DNA of 64,000 nt. It comes from Phycomyces nitens (taxonomy: Eukaryota; Mucoromycota; Mucoromycetes; Mucorales; Phycomycetaceae). The stretch covers positions 2,294,001 to 2,358,000 of the forward strand of contig JAHRBC010000005.1 in assembly GCA_022702545.1 (NCBI GenBank), read 5' to 3'. Made by a program: the position numbers and the translations under genes. The notes under the pieces were generated by a model. It did no database searches. It was given only the letters and a program-made list of their open reading frames with translations, and had not been told where the DNA came from. Shown one piece after another: positions 1 to 16,848 of the stretch (positions within the stretch are counted from its first letter, which is position 1; the number at the start of each line of letters is the position of its first letter).

Positions 1-2794
<2,794 letters not shown>

Positions 2795-3435
2795 TAGAAA
2801 AGAAAGTAAGAATCTCTCTGTCGTTCCATAATTCCACACGTTCCTTACTTTTGCTGTACGCGTTGTCTCTGAGTTTGAATTCAAATATATACGTCATGGC
2901 GCCCTACACACTCTCTCTTTTTTTTAACTGCGGTCATTCCTGCCAAAGTATCCGATCCGACCCAAAAGTTAATCTATTGATATATTATTTATTTATTTGT
3001 GTTGAATTAGTAATATGGTATTCTTCATCTTGCTTACAAATACAGGATTCCATTACTAAGCTTTGGAGTCTAGAGTATTTTATTATAGTTCATCAGTATC
3101 ACCAGAGAATCTTCTTTGTACATTAAAATCTACTGATTGTTCTGTAGCATCAAGCGTACTTGTGAATCAGATGTGCATCTCCATAATCTACATTTTTTTG
3201 TTTATTTTCTCTCTTGTGTTTCAATATTATTGAAACAGTGTGTTTGGCCTGCACAAATCCCCCCCTCTTTTGTTGTTGTTGTCTCGGTAAAGTCGACCAC
3301 TTGTTTGATATTTTATACAACCTCCCTCATTCTTTTTTTTATATATCGGAAGTACTTTCTGTATTAATGACATGAGAATATGCCTTTTTTTCTTTTTCTT
3401 TTTTCTTTCTTTCTTTCTTTTTTTAGTGTGAGAGT
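2795..3435. other. Intergenic: UBA1 upstream, SMARCC downstream
   Basis: This is the gap between two genes on the minus strand: the 3' flank of the SMARCC gene and the upstream region of UBA1. It has pyrimidine runs and a TTTC-rich tract near 3388-3422. The short reading frames here show no family pattern or codon bias, and I see no RNA gene. Confidence 0.6.
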
Positions 3436-3687
3436 TTAGAATTGTCTGAAGTTGCTCCCAGGCATAGATGGCCGAGGTTGGCCCTGTTGTTGGGCTTGCA
3501 TTTGCATTTGTAGCTGAAGCTGGAACCTCTGCTGTTGTTGTTGTAAATGCTGTTGCTGTTGTTGTTGCATCATTTGCTCTTGCTGGTGATGTGGATGTTG
3601 TTGTACCTGTTGGTGGTGGTGCTGATGTTGATTCTGCTGCTGCTGTAACTGTTGGTGTTGATGCTGTTGGTGAAGTTGTTGCTGCTG

Positions 3688-3729
<42 letters not shown>

Positions 3730-6279
3730 TTGTTGCTGTTGTTGTTGTTGTTGATGCTGTTGTTGTTGGTGTTGGTGCTGCTGGTGGAGTTGTTGGTGTT
3801 GTTGGTGGAGTTGTTGTTGTTGATGCTGATGGATTTGTAGTTGCTGCTGCTGCTGTGCACTCAACATCATTGGCATCCGGCCTGCGAGCCCTGCACCAGC
3901 CATCTGCTGCTGTATTTGCGCAGGAGTAATTGCGTTGGACATGGCAGAAACAACCCCATTCCGCTGTACAATCTCTTGCTCTATAAGCTGGACCTTTTTC
4001 TTAAATGCCATCCGGTCAGCCGCTAGTCGTTGACGCTCCCTCTCGATATATTGTTTCTCTTCTTCTACAAATGTCTCTTTTTCCTTGTAGTCTGCCAACT
4101 GTTCCTCAAATCTATCCAGCTTTGCTCGAATGACCTTGAATGCCAGTGCACGCAGTGTATTTTCCTCCTCTTCTCCATTCTCCTCTTTTTTTGGGTCTCG
4201 GGTCATCTTTTGATGTGGATCTTGTCTGGAGGCTGCCTTGGCAACTAATGGATCTACAGTCGATGCCAAGAATGCGACAGTAGACATGATTGGGTTCTCT
4301 GTAGGTTCACTCTTGTCGAATTGAAGGATACCGAGTTTGGCAATCTCGGTATCCACAGATGGATCCTTTGTCGATAAACCCAAGTAGTGCAGTACACAGG
4401 CATCCCGGGTACGACACCCAACATGGTCTGCAATCTTGTTCCAATCATCATCATATAAATCAAGTCCCTCTAATAGCCGTTTCTCTTCATCTTCTGTCCA
4501 GATTTCTTCGGTTTCCTTTTGTTTGTGGTGGACGAATTCACCTGTATGTAACTCTACGGGATATTTTCCTTGGAGGTAACAGGACTTACACACAGATACT
4601 CCTACAATCTGGCTACTCTCATAATAATCATCTGCACATTTCTCTCCACAGGTACTGCAACTTCCACGAGGAGTTTTTTTGTGTTCTTTTTTAGGGGATT
4701 CGACAGGAATATGGTCGTCAGCGTCAGTAGTGGGATGTATGGGTGGGTCTTCGGAAACGATTTTGTACTGTGAGTCAAAAGCAGGGATGATATTTGATGG
4801 CTTTGCTTCAAGATCAACCTAGTTTATGAAGCAGTAAATAATGTATGAGATATCATTCATTCATTCATTTATATATATTAAGATATAGAATCCAACTAAA
4901 ATGTCTTTGACTTACTTGGTAATTAATCAACCCCCACTGTTCAAGAAAAGCATGGACGCGGATAATGGAGCATACATCACCGATAAGGTTGCGTCGACAG
5001 GCAGTAATACTCAGGTATTCAAGAGGATTCATACGATAGGTATTTACGATAAAATCTCTATAGTCTTTGTATACACTTGGGGTCTTTGATTTGTTCTTGT
5101 TGTTAAAGAACTCTGGCATAAAGCGCTCTTCAATATCATTAATTTGTGTCATATCAAACCAGGCAGCATATGATGGAATGATAATCTCTGTGGGTTGTTT
5201 AGACACAAATTTCTGTCGGTCCTCCTCTCGCTTGTGTCTAGTTTGAGGAGTCTCTTGTGCAGGAGGTTCTTCGAGTTCTGTGGGTTCCTTTATGTTAGGA
5301 GGGGTCTTGGCCTTTTTGACTTGGATTGGAATGTCGCTCAATTGGTGTTTGTCTCCAGGTCGTTTAAGACTAGGGTTTGGTGAGTGATCGGCTTGTTCAT
5401 AATCAGCTTCGTTCATCCACTCATTGTAATGAAAACTGTCTTTGAGCCAGCTGGCATTGACATGATGTGGGGTGTGATTGGTTGAATGCATGTCTTTCAT
5501 TCCCTTGCACTCATTCTCATCTCTCCAGCTGTCATAGGATGCCGGCAGACCGAGATAATGAACCAGCACTCGATTCTGCTGTCGTTCTATAATTCTGCCT
5601 GGATGGTTGTCATGGAGAATGTCGTCGTTGCCATGGAGAATGTGGGTTGGGGTAGCGCCATTCTCAGCCAACTGACCTTTAGAGACAAGACGTTAAAAAC
5701 GGAATCCCATTGTCTTTATATATATATATTTCTGCCTTTCCCTTTCCTTTTTGGTTCGTTACCTTTCATAGACTGTATCATCCAGCTAAATTCTTTTCGT
5801 TTGTTTGGCAAGACGTCTTCGGCAAAGGCAATGCAAGGTGGTTTATAAAACCCTGCAGCCACTAGTCTTTCTCTGACATATTCTGTTAATCTCAGGTACA
5901 TTAGTCTGCCTTCCGGTGCATCCAATTGCCAGTCATCCATTTCTTTATCCAATTGGAAGGAATATGCAGCCAAGAGGATTATATAAAGAGCCGATGACAC
6001 GCCAAGATTCTCAACACGGAATAAGTGGGCGGGTAGGCGTGGCTCAATGGCCTGGCCAGCCTTGTGAGCTGTCTCTGCTGCCTCGGCACCAAGTGCATCT
6101 TGTTGGAAATGTTGAAATCGCGCGGTGAAAAAGGCAAGTTCTGGTGCTGAGAGTGTTGTATCAGCACCTTCGGCCGCAAGATCGTTTTTTAGATTGTCAA
6201 TAATGGCATCAAAATAGGATATTGTGCTTGGTTGCTCGTAAAAGTTAAAGTCAATCTTGGGTTGCTGAGGCGCCGCCAT
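3436..6279 (-). CDS. SWI/SNF-RSC complex subunit, SMARCC/Swi3/Rsc8 family
   Basis: Scaffold subunit of ATP-dependent chromatin-remodelling complexes in the nucleus. Exons 6279-5763, 5676-4916 and 4818-3436 give about 886 residues. The start is ATG at 6279 (MAAPQQPKIDF); the frame extends upstream only through non-ATG codons. Domains in order: a SMARCC-type N-terminal region (about residues 1-260), a SWIRM domain (EIIIPSYAAWFD to AFLEQWGLINYQ), a ZZ-like zinc finger (CSTC, CGEKC, CKSCYLQGKYP), a SANT domain (WTEDEEKRLLEGLDLYDDDW), a long charged coiled coil, then a Gln/His-rich tail with 26 uninterrupted Gln codons. The N-terminal region plus coiled coil resembles animal SMARCC more than the short yeast Rsc8. 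Sharing between SWI/SNF and RSC cannot be told from sequence. It is divergent from the TM9 gene. Confidence 0.95.
3676..3753 (-). repeat. Polyglutamine-coding CAG/CAA tract
   Basis: This tract has 26 consecutive Gln codons on the minus strand, inside a wider Gln/His/Leu-rich region (about 3480-3860) in the SMARCC C-terminus. The run mixes CAG and CAA, so it is not a pure triplet repeat. Long antisense reading frames here rich in Val, Ala or Leu are artefacts of the repeat. Confidence 0.95.
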
Positions 6280-6936
6280 TGAAACCAAGCACCCGTTTTT
6301 GAGGTAGAAAGAAAGACGCGAGAGAAAAAAGGGTTACATGACTTCGTTGTTTCCCATTGGGTCAGGGACATGTCACGTGAAATAAGAGCGACAAAAAACC
6401 TCCCTTGTGAATTCAAAATCGCTAGGAACTTGATTTCCGTTCTGCAAATCCAGGGTTCTGTTTTTTTATTTTATTTTATTTTATTTATTTATTTATTATT
6501 TATTTAATAAATATTAGCATTTATTTTTGCTGATTTATTGTGGTTCAGAATTGAATTTTATATTTTGCTGCCTAGTTCAGAGGTATCCAAGAATCAAACA
6601 GTGACAATTATGTAATCTGGAAATTATGGTTGTAACTCTCTGGAACTTCCATATTAGGAAATTCGTATTCTTAATTATAGTTGTAATTGTAATTATAATG
6701 ATGATTTTGCAGATGAAGCCAAAAATACCCTTTTAGCTGTGTGCAACCAAACCAGTTTGCTTCCACTCATACGGGCGGTCTTGCAACGTGCCTCCCACTT
6801 GGTCGTTTATGCGACGTCACAATCCTCCTCGTTACCCTTTTTCTACAAACTCATCCATCTATAATACGCTTGTTCTTTTTTTTTTCTTTAACCAAAAAAA
6901 AAGAAAAAGAACAACTTAATCCCTTACCGATCGTGC
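6280..6936. promoter_or_regulatory. Divergent intergenic region, SMARCC / TM9SF
   Basis: The 657 bp separate the start codons of two divergent genes, so the stretch must hold both promoters. It contains an AT-rich block of TTTTA/TTTA units at about 6461-6520 and a poly-T/poly-A pair at 6874-6905 just before the TM9 start. I cannot identify specific factor sites. Confidence 0.6.
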
Positions 6937-9547
6937 ATGATACGACGGTTCAGAATGACTAAAGCGACAATCGTAGCTCTTTTGCTACTTGTGCTCGGGA
7001 GTGTGTGGGCAGACGAACACAACCATGTGGTAGGAGAATATTCTGAGCATTTCATACAAGTTCCTTACCAAGTCAGATGAACTGATTCTGAAAGTTTAGT
7101 ACGAGAAAGGAGAAGAAGTAGTGGCGTGGATGGATACAGTCAGACCACTTTACAACCGACAGGAGACCTATCCTTACTATCAGCTTCCATTCTGTCATGG
7201 AGACAGTGCCGTTCAACATCACCACGAAACATTTGGTGAAGCGCTTCAGGGCATGGATCTTATCAACTCTGGAATCTCGATCCGTTATCTTGGTAAGCCA
7301 TAAACTGCCAGAGATGGGACAGTATACATACATTTATTTACATGTGCTTACTGGCTCTATACACCTTGATCTTTGGTATTGGTGTATGATTAGCTGATAT
7401 GGTGGATCAACCTCTCTGTACAAAGAAGCTGAACCAAGTCGATCTGGCAATGTTTGAGTCTGCTGCAGAAAACAGGTATTGGTTCACAATGTTTATTGGT
7501 AAGTTTTTACTTTTTTTTATATATTTGAGCAAGAAAGATGTCGTGTGCGTAAGATTGCTAACCAGTAAAGTGAATGGCACTTTAAGACGATCTGCCGATC
7601 TCTGGTAGAGTTGGAACTGGTATCGAAGAACCCGAGTCCAGCACTGATCCTAGCACTACTATTATAAGACGAATTGAGTATTACATTTATACCCACAAGA
7701 ACCTCTTGATTGAGTATAACAAGGACAGAGTAAGCCCAGATATATTATTAGACGGTTATTGGTGATGAGTTAATTTATCAGAATATATAGATTATCTCGG
7801 TCAAACTTGAAATGGATCGACCAGTAAAGGTTACGGGTGTCGCACCCTTTGAGATGTCATTTAGCTATTCAGTTCAATGGCAACCAACATCAATTGAGTT
7901 TGAGGATCGGTTCAAACTATTGCTGGAAACAGACTTTTTTGAGCACAAGGTAGATTATTGATATTCTGAAAAGGCTGAAAGGACAATGGGAGAGAATATT
8001 GAAAATGGTTGTCGTACTAGGTGCATTGGCTGTCAATCTTTAGTTCATTTATGATGGTGCTCTTTTTGACTGGCCTGGTGTCTGTTATTCTGCTAAGAAC
8101 AATCAAGAGCGACTATGCTCGCTATGACCGTGAAGAAGGACCAGCAGACTTTGTAAGGATATTTTTCTTTAAAAAAAAAAGAAAGATTGGTAGCTTTGGC
8201 TGATATATTTACATTTATATGTTTTAGGATAGGGATTTTGGAGATGATTATGGGTGGAAACAGGTCCATGGCGATGTTTTTAGACAACCCCCTCGCCTAA
8301 TGATTCTGTCGGCTTTTATGGGCACTGGTAGCCAACTGGTAATCTTGGCAGGAGTAGTGATTATGTATACAATCGTCGGTGGACTGTACACAGAAAGAGC
8401 TACTATTCTGACAGCCACTGTGTTCTTGTATGCCGTTACATCTGCTGTGGCTGGATTTACAAGCGCAAGATACTATGCTGTTTGGGGAGGTAATATATAT
8501 ATATATAAAAACATGGCTGAATAATACAAGGTGTATTAAAAAAGTGTCTCTAGGCAAGGACTGGGTAAAGACGGTTATTCTGACTGCCAGTCTGTGGCCT
8601 GCAACCCTGGTGTGTGTGGGCGGATACATTAACAGTGTCGCCATTTACTACTCCAGCTCTCGTGCAATTGCATTCCCAATCATGGTAATATCAAGATCAA
8701 GCAATGAGTATATATGTATATGTATACAATATTGACATTTGTTGGGCAAAATGACGTTTAGTTGGCCATGTTGGCTATCTGGACATTCCTTTGCTTCCCA
8801 TTGACCTTGCTTGGTGCAATTATGGGTAGGAATTGGAAGAGACCTGCCGACTTTCCTTGTCGTGTGAACCCTATTCCAAGACCTATTCCAGAGAAGCCCT
8901 GGTATGCTGAACCTCTGATGATTATCGCGCTGGGTGGAATTCTTCCTTTTGGATCAATCTTTATCGAGATTTACTTTATCTTTACCTCCTTCTGGACCTA
9001 CAAGATCTATTACGTCTATGGATTTATGCTGCTGGTATTCTGCATCCTCTTGATTGTCAGTGCATGTGTAGCCATTGTCAGCACATATTTCCTCTTAAAC
9101 TCTGAAGACCATCGCTGGCAAGTAATTGTTTTTATGTCTTGATAGTTCTCGACTAATGTGATTATATATATTTTTAAAAAAAAAACAGGCACTGGGTGAG
9201 CTTCATGACATGTGCTTCCACATCAGTCTACATATATCTCTACTCCATCTACTACTTCTTTGCAAAGACAAGGTAAATGGGTCAATAATAATATTTTGGA
9301 AAAGCATTCTAAATAATTGTTTCTCTTAGAATGACTGGTCTCTTCCAGATCAGTTTCTACTTTGGATACACAGCCCTCTTGTCACTTGGAATGTTTTTCA
9401 TGCTAGGTAATTCAATAATTATTTTGTACATTTTTACATGGCGGCCAAGTTAATGACACGTTTGATTCCGTTTTTATAGGCTTTGTGGGGCATACATTTG
9501 CTACCATCTTTGTACGTAGAATATATCAAAGTGTCAAGATTGATTAA
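6937..9547 (+). CDS. Transmembrane 9 superfamily (EMP70/nonaspanin) protein
   Basis: TM9SF proteins are Golgi/endosomal nine-span membrane proteins involved in sorting, adhesion and metal homeostasis. Twelve exons: 6937-7029, 7100-7292, 7394-7498, 7587-7729, 7791-7949, 8021-8152, 8228-8489, 8554-8684, 8762-9117, 9189-9272, about 9331-9406 and 9480-9547, giving about 600 residues. A signal peptide ([11 protein letters not shown]) precedes the family motif Y-x-x-G-[DE]-x-[12 protein letters not shown] and [13 protein letters not shown] are lumenal-domain signatures. The later exons encode multiple hydrophobic spans, and the protein ends VKID, the usual cytosolic KXD/E-type Golgi-retention tail. 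The intron at 9118-9188 has a GC donor. An alternative in-frame ATG lies at 6955. Confidence 0.95.
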
Positions 9548-10738
9548 TCTCTTTGGTCTTTCAAAAGCACCAAACATAAAATGCACATAAAAAACCACAA
9601 TCAAAACATGATACAATATATTTATATATATATTTATATATATATATACTTGCATCTGTGCGTGTTAATCTGATCACTTTTTTTTAACAAGATTTAGAAT
9701 ATAAAATCTTTTATTTGGTAATAAAGCAAGGAATCAAAAGCACCAGAGACTCTTTTTTTTTAGATGGGAGTGGTCTTTATTGTCGGTGCCTATTAGGATT
9801 CTCATGTTGGCCAATAACATTTGCCAAATGTAATTTTGCTTGACTCCCACTTTTAATATTCTTACTTTGGTTTCCCAACTCCTTGTAAATATGATTGTAT
9901 TTTTGTAATTTGGTAATTTGGTAATTATGACTATCTGTATAGAATTCCATGTTTGGTAGCTACAATATCTTCCTTTTGTTGCTATCAAGGTAAGCTTTTT
10001 TGAAATCACACAATCTGGTTTTTATTGAGACCAAGTGAACAATAATTCACTCGTAATTATATGGTCTATACGCACTATTACTAAACTGCCCTTATTTCAA
10101 TTCAATTCAATTCAATTCAATTGAAAACAAAAGAAAGCGACAATCTGTTGGCCTATAACATCAAGCCAAGACCTCGGATTACAGTGTTTGATGCAATGGG
10201 CGTTCCAACAAATATACCCAAAGAAGAACAAGAACAAGAAGCACTCTTTCTCAATTGAGATTATAAAAGTAATTTTATGTTTGCTTATCCACCAATCATA
10301 TTCTTTTATGGAATATATTTTGTAGTAAAAATACAAGAGGCGATTGAACCAATTAATGTGATAATAAGTTGGATATTAAATCACCTCTATAAACCCTTTG
10401 GCTGCCCATCTTTCCATACTGTTGTAGTCTAACAATGGCTATAGGGTCGGTTGATAAACATCCAATTGTTTTTTATCAAGCTTTTTGTACCTTTATAATT
10501 TTTGATTTTTTTTTATTAAATTCAAATAGTTCAGTTCAATGCCCAGAATCCATTTTTAGCTCTTCCAAACCTTTCTCTTTCTTTTATATCTGTGAGAGTT
10601 TGTGTGAGTGTGAGTGTGTTTGTGAGTGAGTGAGTGAGTGAGTGTTATTTTTATATAGCTGTTCTCTCCCTGGGTTAAAATACTCTTTTTCTTCTTCTTC
10701 TTCTTCTTCTTCTTGCTTCACTCTTTATCTTGGGATTC
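9548..10738. other. Intergenic AT-rich DNA with microsatellites
   Basis: This separates the TM9 3' flank from the Dot1 promoter. It holds an AATTC pentamer repeat (about 10098-10122), a GAGT repeat (10623-10644) and a CTT repeat (10690-10713) close to the Dot1 start. No convincing gene was seen. Confidence 0.6.
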
Positions 10739-12441
10739 ATGAATATTACGACAGCAACCACTCGACATGCAAATGTCCAGGATTCCCTCTTGCGCATCGA
10801 CAAAAAAAGATCTGTCATTAGTCGCCCACCATCCGATTCACCAAAAATACTCGGTTCCTCTTCCTCAAAGACATCCCTGACCGAGCCAATGACTGCAAAA
10901 CGAAAATTGACGGTTGAACATGGCAGAGAAAAGAAGTTGCGTGAAACCCCTCCTCAGCCAAAGCGAAAGACAATTACGCATTCTGAACTGATTGTTCGAG
11001 CAGCACATTCCAAATATCGTCCCTGTAAATACACACTTTTTTTTTAGATATTTAAATATAGTAATGAAGAGTCAAAAAGAAAAAAGAAAAAGGGGGGGGG
11101 AGAGAGTTTGTGCTTATTGAAAGTGTGTATATGAATACTATCTAGACTTTACTGCGCCAATAGAAAACCAAGAGGACTCGGACGATACGGTCAATCTATC
11201 TAGGCAGACCAAGCAAGTCCATCGAGTAACACTGGAATATCCAGGCGAATTCGAGCAGTAAGCGTGTAGTCCATTAATCGACACCCAACATGAACAATTT
11301 GTGTCTTTAGCTTCCTCTTGCTTAAACCGGTGATGAAGACAAATGCACATGGAAAGACCATCGACAGTGAAGTGGAGGACAAGGACGAATATAATCCCAT
11401 GTGCGACCTAATGCGAACCGTTGATTTTATACATGACGATTATCTGTCGCCTGCACAGCAAAAACTGCTTGGTGATGATTCACAGGGTATCATGAGAAAC
11501 CTGACAAAGTATAGGAATCGTCGCCATAGCCCTGGGTTCATTCAGGCTGTAAACGAATTCAACAAGGTGATCCGGACCCTCAAGGAAAAGGGGGAGCTAA
11601 AGAAGAACGCACGGGCAATGCAGCATCCTGATTACGATCTCGCCTGCCATGTTCTCTATCAGGTCTACAGCAGAACTGTAGCCCAGGAAGCCGATGCACT
11701 CAATAACTATGCAGGTATGCTTGAATTGGATTCCTAGATGTCCAAGCTGATTAGACTGTAGCATTTTCAAATAATGTCTATGGTGAGATCAATTCGATCC
11801 TCGTCAAGGAGTTCATAACCAAGACAGCCATTACTTCCTCAAGTGTATTTATGGATCTTGGGTGTGGAATTGGGAATGTGGTGTTACAGGTCGCAGCTCA
11901 GACAGGCTGTGAGGCCTATGGGATTGAGATTATGGAAACACCGTGCAGATATGCCAAACGACAGCTCAAAGAGTATGCAGCCAGGATGAGGTAAACAATC
12001 GATGAATGTTGATGGTTTCTCACCCTTTCTTATTATTATTATTTTAAAAGAGCATGGCTGCTTCCTACTGGAAAGATCCATTTTCGCCATGGGGATTTCT
12101 TGGATATGGAAACCAACGGCATGTATTCGACACTAAAGAGGGCTGATGTGTTGCTGGTCAACAATTACGCATTTGATGCAGCCACAAACCATGCTCTTGC
12201 ACAGCTCTTCCTTGATCTCAAGGAAGGTACCCGGATCATCTCTCTAAAATCATTTGTGCCCAAGCACCACAAGATCAACCAGCGGACGTTTCATATGCCA
12301 GAGTCCATTCTGAGAGTCGAGGAGTATGAGTATTTTTCAGAAGCCGTGAGCTGGACCCATAATGGAGGCAAGTACTACCTTGCTACTGTCGATCGCACTC
12401 GACTCGAGCCATTCTACAAGGGCATGTATGGCCATTCATGA
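10739..12441 (+). CDS. DOT1: Dot1-type histone H3-K79 methyltransferase
   Basis: Transfers methyl groups from S-adenosylmethionine to lysine 79 of histone H3 in nucleosomes. Exons 10739-11024, 11146-11257, 11311-11714, 11762-11990 and 12051-12441 give 473 residues. ATG 10739 is the first ATG in frame. The first about 100 residues are basic and Ser/Lys-rich, as expected for a nucleosome- or DNA-binding tail. The catalytic fold shows the SAM-binding motif FMDLGCGIGNVVLQVA near residue 297 and the later Dot1 signatures LLVNNYAFD and TRIISLKSF. The spacing and order match the Dot1 domain. The protein is shorter than yeast Dot1 (582 aa), mainly in the N-terminal region. Independent promoter; no operon context. 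Confidence 0.95.
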
Positions 12442-13248
12442 TCTTGTAGGTTTATATTCTGTATGTATGAATATACCGACCCTTTATATCATGTTATATT
12501 ATATTATATTATATTATATTATTTTTTTATTTTATTATTTTATTTTTATTATTATTTCTTATTTGTCTATTTACACATTCAAATATATCAAGTACCAGAC
12601 TCACTTGTTTCCCAATAACCATTATCACCATTCATTCTAAAAATCACATTTATACCCTCAATTGTAAGCCTCAAAGGTCTGTCTCCCCCTTTTCTTCTCT
12701 TCTCTTCAATTCCCTGGCAAGATCTGCAAGCATATTTATATTGACAATGGTATTGATATTGGTATAATTTTGACAGATTAATGCCTGGGTTGTATCAAGT
12801 CAAAATGGCCATAAAGACCATCAACATCCATTAATCATTGGCCCAAAATAATGATAATTAATTAATCAGCCCCACTTTTATGGTAGTTTGTCGGAGATCC
12901 CAGCCATTTCCTTTTTTTGATTCTATTTCATTTCCCAGTTTACAGAGTGCTATTTGCACCATATATATGTTGTGGCATTGTTTGTGACATGGATAGACAA
13001 TCACTAGACTGGAGCTCTTGTATGATGAAAGAATAATCTAGAGCATTCAACACAACTACTACCAGTATCTCTAATCCCAGTCTGTTAGTGACTATGAGCT
13101 GTGGGGAAGAATGGACATTGTGCTTGTAACACACATAGTCATGACATCACACACGCGTGTCGGGGCGTGGCATGGGCAAGTACAAATATGGCCCTTTTTT
13201 GCTGGTGTCTCTCTTTTTTTCCGTTCCTTGCAAGACTATTCAACAATT
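12442..13248. other. Intergenic: Dot1 3' flank and SOD2 promoter
   Basis: A TTATA-type pentamer microsatellite lies at about 12494-12522, followed by T-rich DNA. The part nearest SOD2 has a pyrimidine-rich run (13190-13225) typical of strong fungal promoters and 5' leaders. No coding pattern was seen. Confidence 0.55.
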
Positions 13249-14304
13249 ATGCTTTCTATCGCTGCCCGTTCCATCAAGGCCTCTTCCGCCAAGACTCTCC
13301 GTCCCTTGACTGCCATCCGCACCAAGGTTACCTTGCCTGAACTTCCCTATGCATACGAGGTACGAATTGTTTACAAGTCACTTTGAAAGATTGACAAATG
13401 TTTATGATATACAACAATCCAGGCCCTTGAGCCCTATGTTTCTGGTGAGATTATGAAGATCCACCACAGCAAGCACCACCAGGCCTATGTCAATGGCTTC
13501 AATGCTGCTGAGGAGAAGCTCGAGGGTGCTTTCCGGGCCAATGATTTGACCCAGCAGCTCGCTCTTCAGAATGCCCTCAAGTTCAATGGTGGTGGTAAGA
13601 CCCAATAATAATAATAGTAATGTTGGTTAATGGGGGATGTGCTGATAAATAAAGTGAATTAGGCCACATCAACCACAGTCTCTTCTGGAAGAACTTGGCC
13701 CCTCAGAGCGAGGGTGGTGGACAGGCTCCCAAGGGATCTTTGTTGTCTGCTATCGAAAAGGAGTTTGGTACCTTTGACAACTTTGTTGGCCAGTTCAACA
13801 CTGCTGCTGCTGGTGTCCAGGGTAAGTAGAGGATTAGATTGATAGATGGATTGGATTAGTGGGCTAATTGCTTATCCGTGCTATTTATCATCCTTAGGCT
13901 CTGGCTGGGCTTGGTTGGTAAGTGTAAAGAGGAACGTGACTGAATGGCACTAATAAATAACTAAATGGGTGTAGGGTTACAACAAGGCTGCCAAGCGTCT
14001 TGAGATTGCCACCACTCCTAACCAGGACCCTCTTCTCGGTAAGATACAAGATATTTGCAGTCAAATGGATTGTTGTTACTCACACTTTTTTTCATTGAAG
14101 CCTTGACACCCATCTTGGGTATTGACGTCTGGGAGCACGTAAGTTTAGAAAAAATATTATATAAGATTCGGTGGACTTGGTCTCATATTATTATTATAGG
14201 CATACTACTTGCAGTACAAGAACGTCCGCCCTGACTACCTCAAGGCCATCTGGCAGGTCGTCAACTGGAAGACTGTTGCTGAGCGTTTTGCAAAGGCCCA
14301 GTAA
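13249..14304 (+). CDS. SOD2: Manganese superoxide dismutase, mitochondrial
   Basis: Dismutates superoxide to hydrogen peroxide and oxygen in the mitochondrial matrix. Exons 13249-13359, 13423-13594, 13663-13821, 13898-13917, 13975-14038, 14101-14138 and 14200-14304 give 222 residues. The N-terminus ([19 protein letters not shown]) is basic and Ser/Arg-rich, a typical matrix-targeting peptide. Metal ligands are visible: His in [12 protein letters not shown], His in GHINHSLFW, then Asp and His in DVWEHAYY. The GSGWAWL motif is encoded by a 20-nt micro-exon. Mn rather than Fe is inferred from the overall family match. C-rich third positions suggest strong expression. Confidence 0.96.
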
Positions 14305-14471
14305 ATACTCTTCATAATACCTTATAAAAAAAGTGTCTTTTTGAATTGTAAATAAATATAAATTCAAGATTATATATATATATATATAACCATCTTTTTG
14401 CAGATGCCACAAGATTGGGTGTTTTTCATTATCTGTTGTTTTTTGTTTATTTCTTTATTCCTTTTTTCTGA

Positions 14472-15500
<1,029 letters not shown>

Positions 15501-16848
15501 TTAGTAACTGAGATATGGTTAACTGGGAAAGGATGTTTAGATGGACAAATATATATATAGATATATAGATATAAAAGAAAGAAATCTATATATATATAAA
15601 AAAAAAAGAGGAGCGATATCTGTCTTATGGATTCGAGCTGACATCATAACATTCAACCACCGTATTATTATTTTATTTTATTTTTTTCTTTAAAAAAAAA
15701 GGTTGCATTGTTTGCAAAATGCGGATGTCGGTGTTTAAATATAGCGCAGAATGTATCGCAATAATATTGTCGCAACTTTTTTCTTTAAATAATCTCATGT
15801 CAAATTGCAACACTGCCAAGTATAATGAATGGTGTAGAACACGGGAGTCTGCCGGGGATATTGAATTGATTGTGGGGCTATTTTTAAGGATTTTGGTAGT
15901 AATGAAATGGAATTCAAAATGTGTATATATTAATTAGAAAGCTATCTTGGCTCTAGACTAAAGAATGGCTGTATTGACCAAACTACATTGCTTGTTAGTG
16001 CAGTCAAAAAGGTTGAATAGGCAAGAGAGGTAGAGCAACACTTTCTTTTTTTTTGGATTCTCGCAGCTCTATATAGCTGCCTGGTGTTTATTTATATACT
16101 CTCAAGTGCTGCACTTTTGATTGCATGCTTTGGCCTCCTTATCATTAGCGTAACCAGAGATATACTGTTTTGATTAATCTAGCAAGGTTTTCATTGAACT
16201 CAATAAGACAGACTGCAATCCATGTTTCCTTTTTGAACAGACTCTTATCTTTTGTACAGTAAAGAAAGGTTATCTCCCTGAGCAAAATAGGAAGCTAGAG
16301 ATGAAACTTTAATGATTCTTTGCACTCATAAATGCTGTATTACTGCACCTTGTTATCGTTGAGTAACTCTTTAAGCCGTTTGATAAATAGGCTTCTTGCA
16401 GTGTACAGAATAGTGATACGATTAAAAAAAAGTGTACAAAAAGTCCAATCAAGGCACATTAGATTAACGTTTTTTGTGGGCACCTTTTGATGTTTAACAA
16501 TCGTCAATCGGCTCAAGTAATCTATAATAAGAGAGAGTTTCCAAAGCTTATCATGTAACATTTAGACCATTTGGCCTGAGCACAATATCACCTTGTAGGG
16601 TTTGGGTTTTATTGGTCTATCTTTAGCTCAGGTATGTACCTGTTCTCAAAAAAAGGTGTCAAAATCTAGTATCCTTTGGTTAAAGAAGTCAAAAATATGG
16701 GTTTCCATTCAAGCACCGACTATCAAAATGCTTAATTAAATGCATGAATATTCAAAAGATAAAAGAAAAAGCCTTTTTTTTTATTACATCTTTAACTTGC
16801 TCCATCACTGTGGAATCTACAATGCACCAGCCACATACAAGTCACTCG

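Noticed and set aside
2851..3367. Two plus-strand frames between E1 and SMARCC
   Set aside because: Cys/Phe/Leu-rich frames in T-rich DNA with no motif; more likely promoter and 3' flank.
3468..3929. Plus-strand 153-codon Ala/Val-rich frame and a Leu-rich frame
   Set aside because: Antisense of the CAG/CAA repeat in the SMARCC gene; composition is dictated by the repeat.
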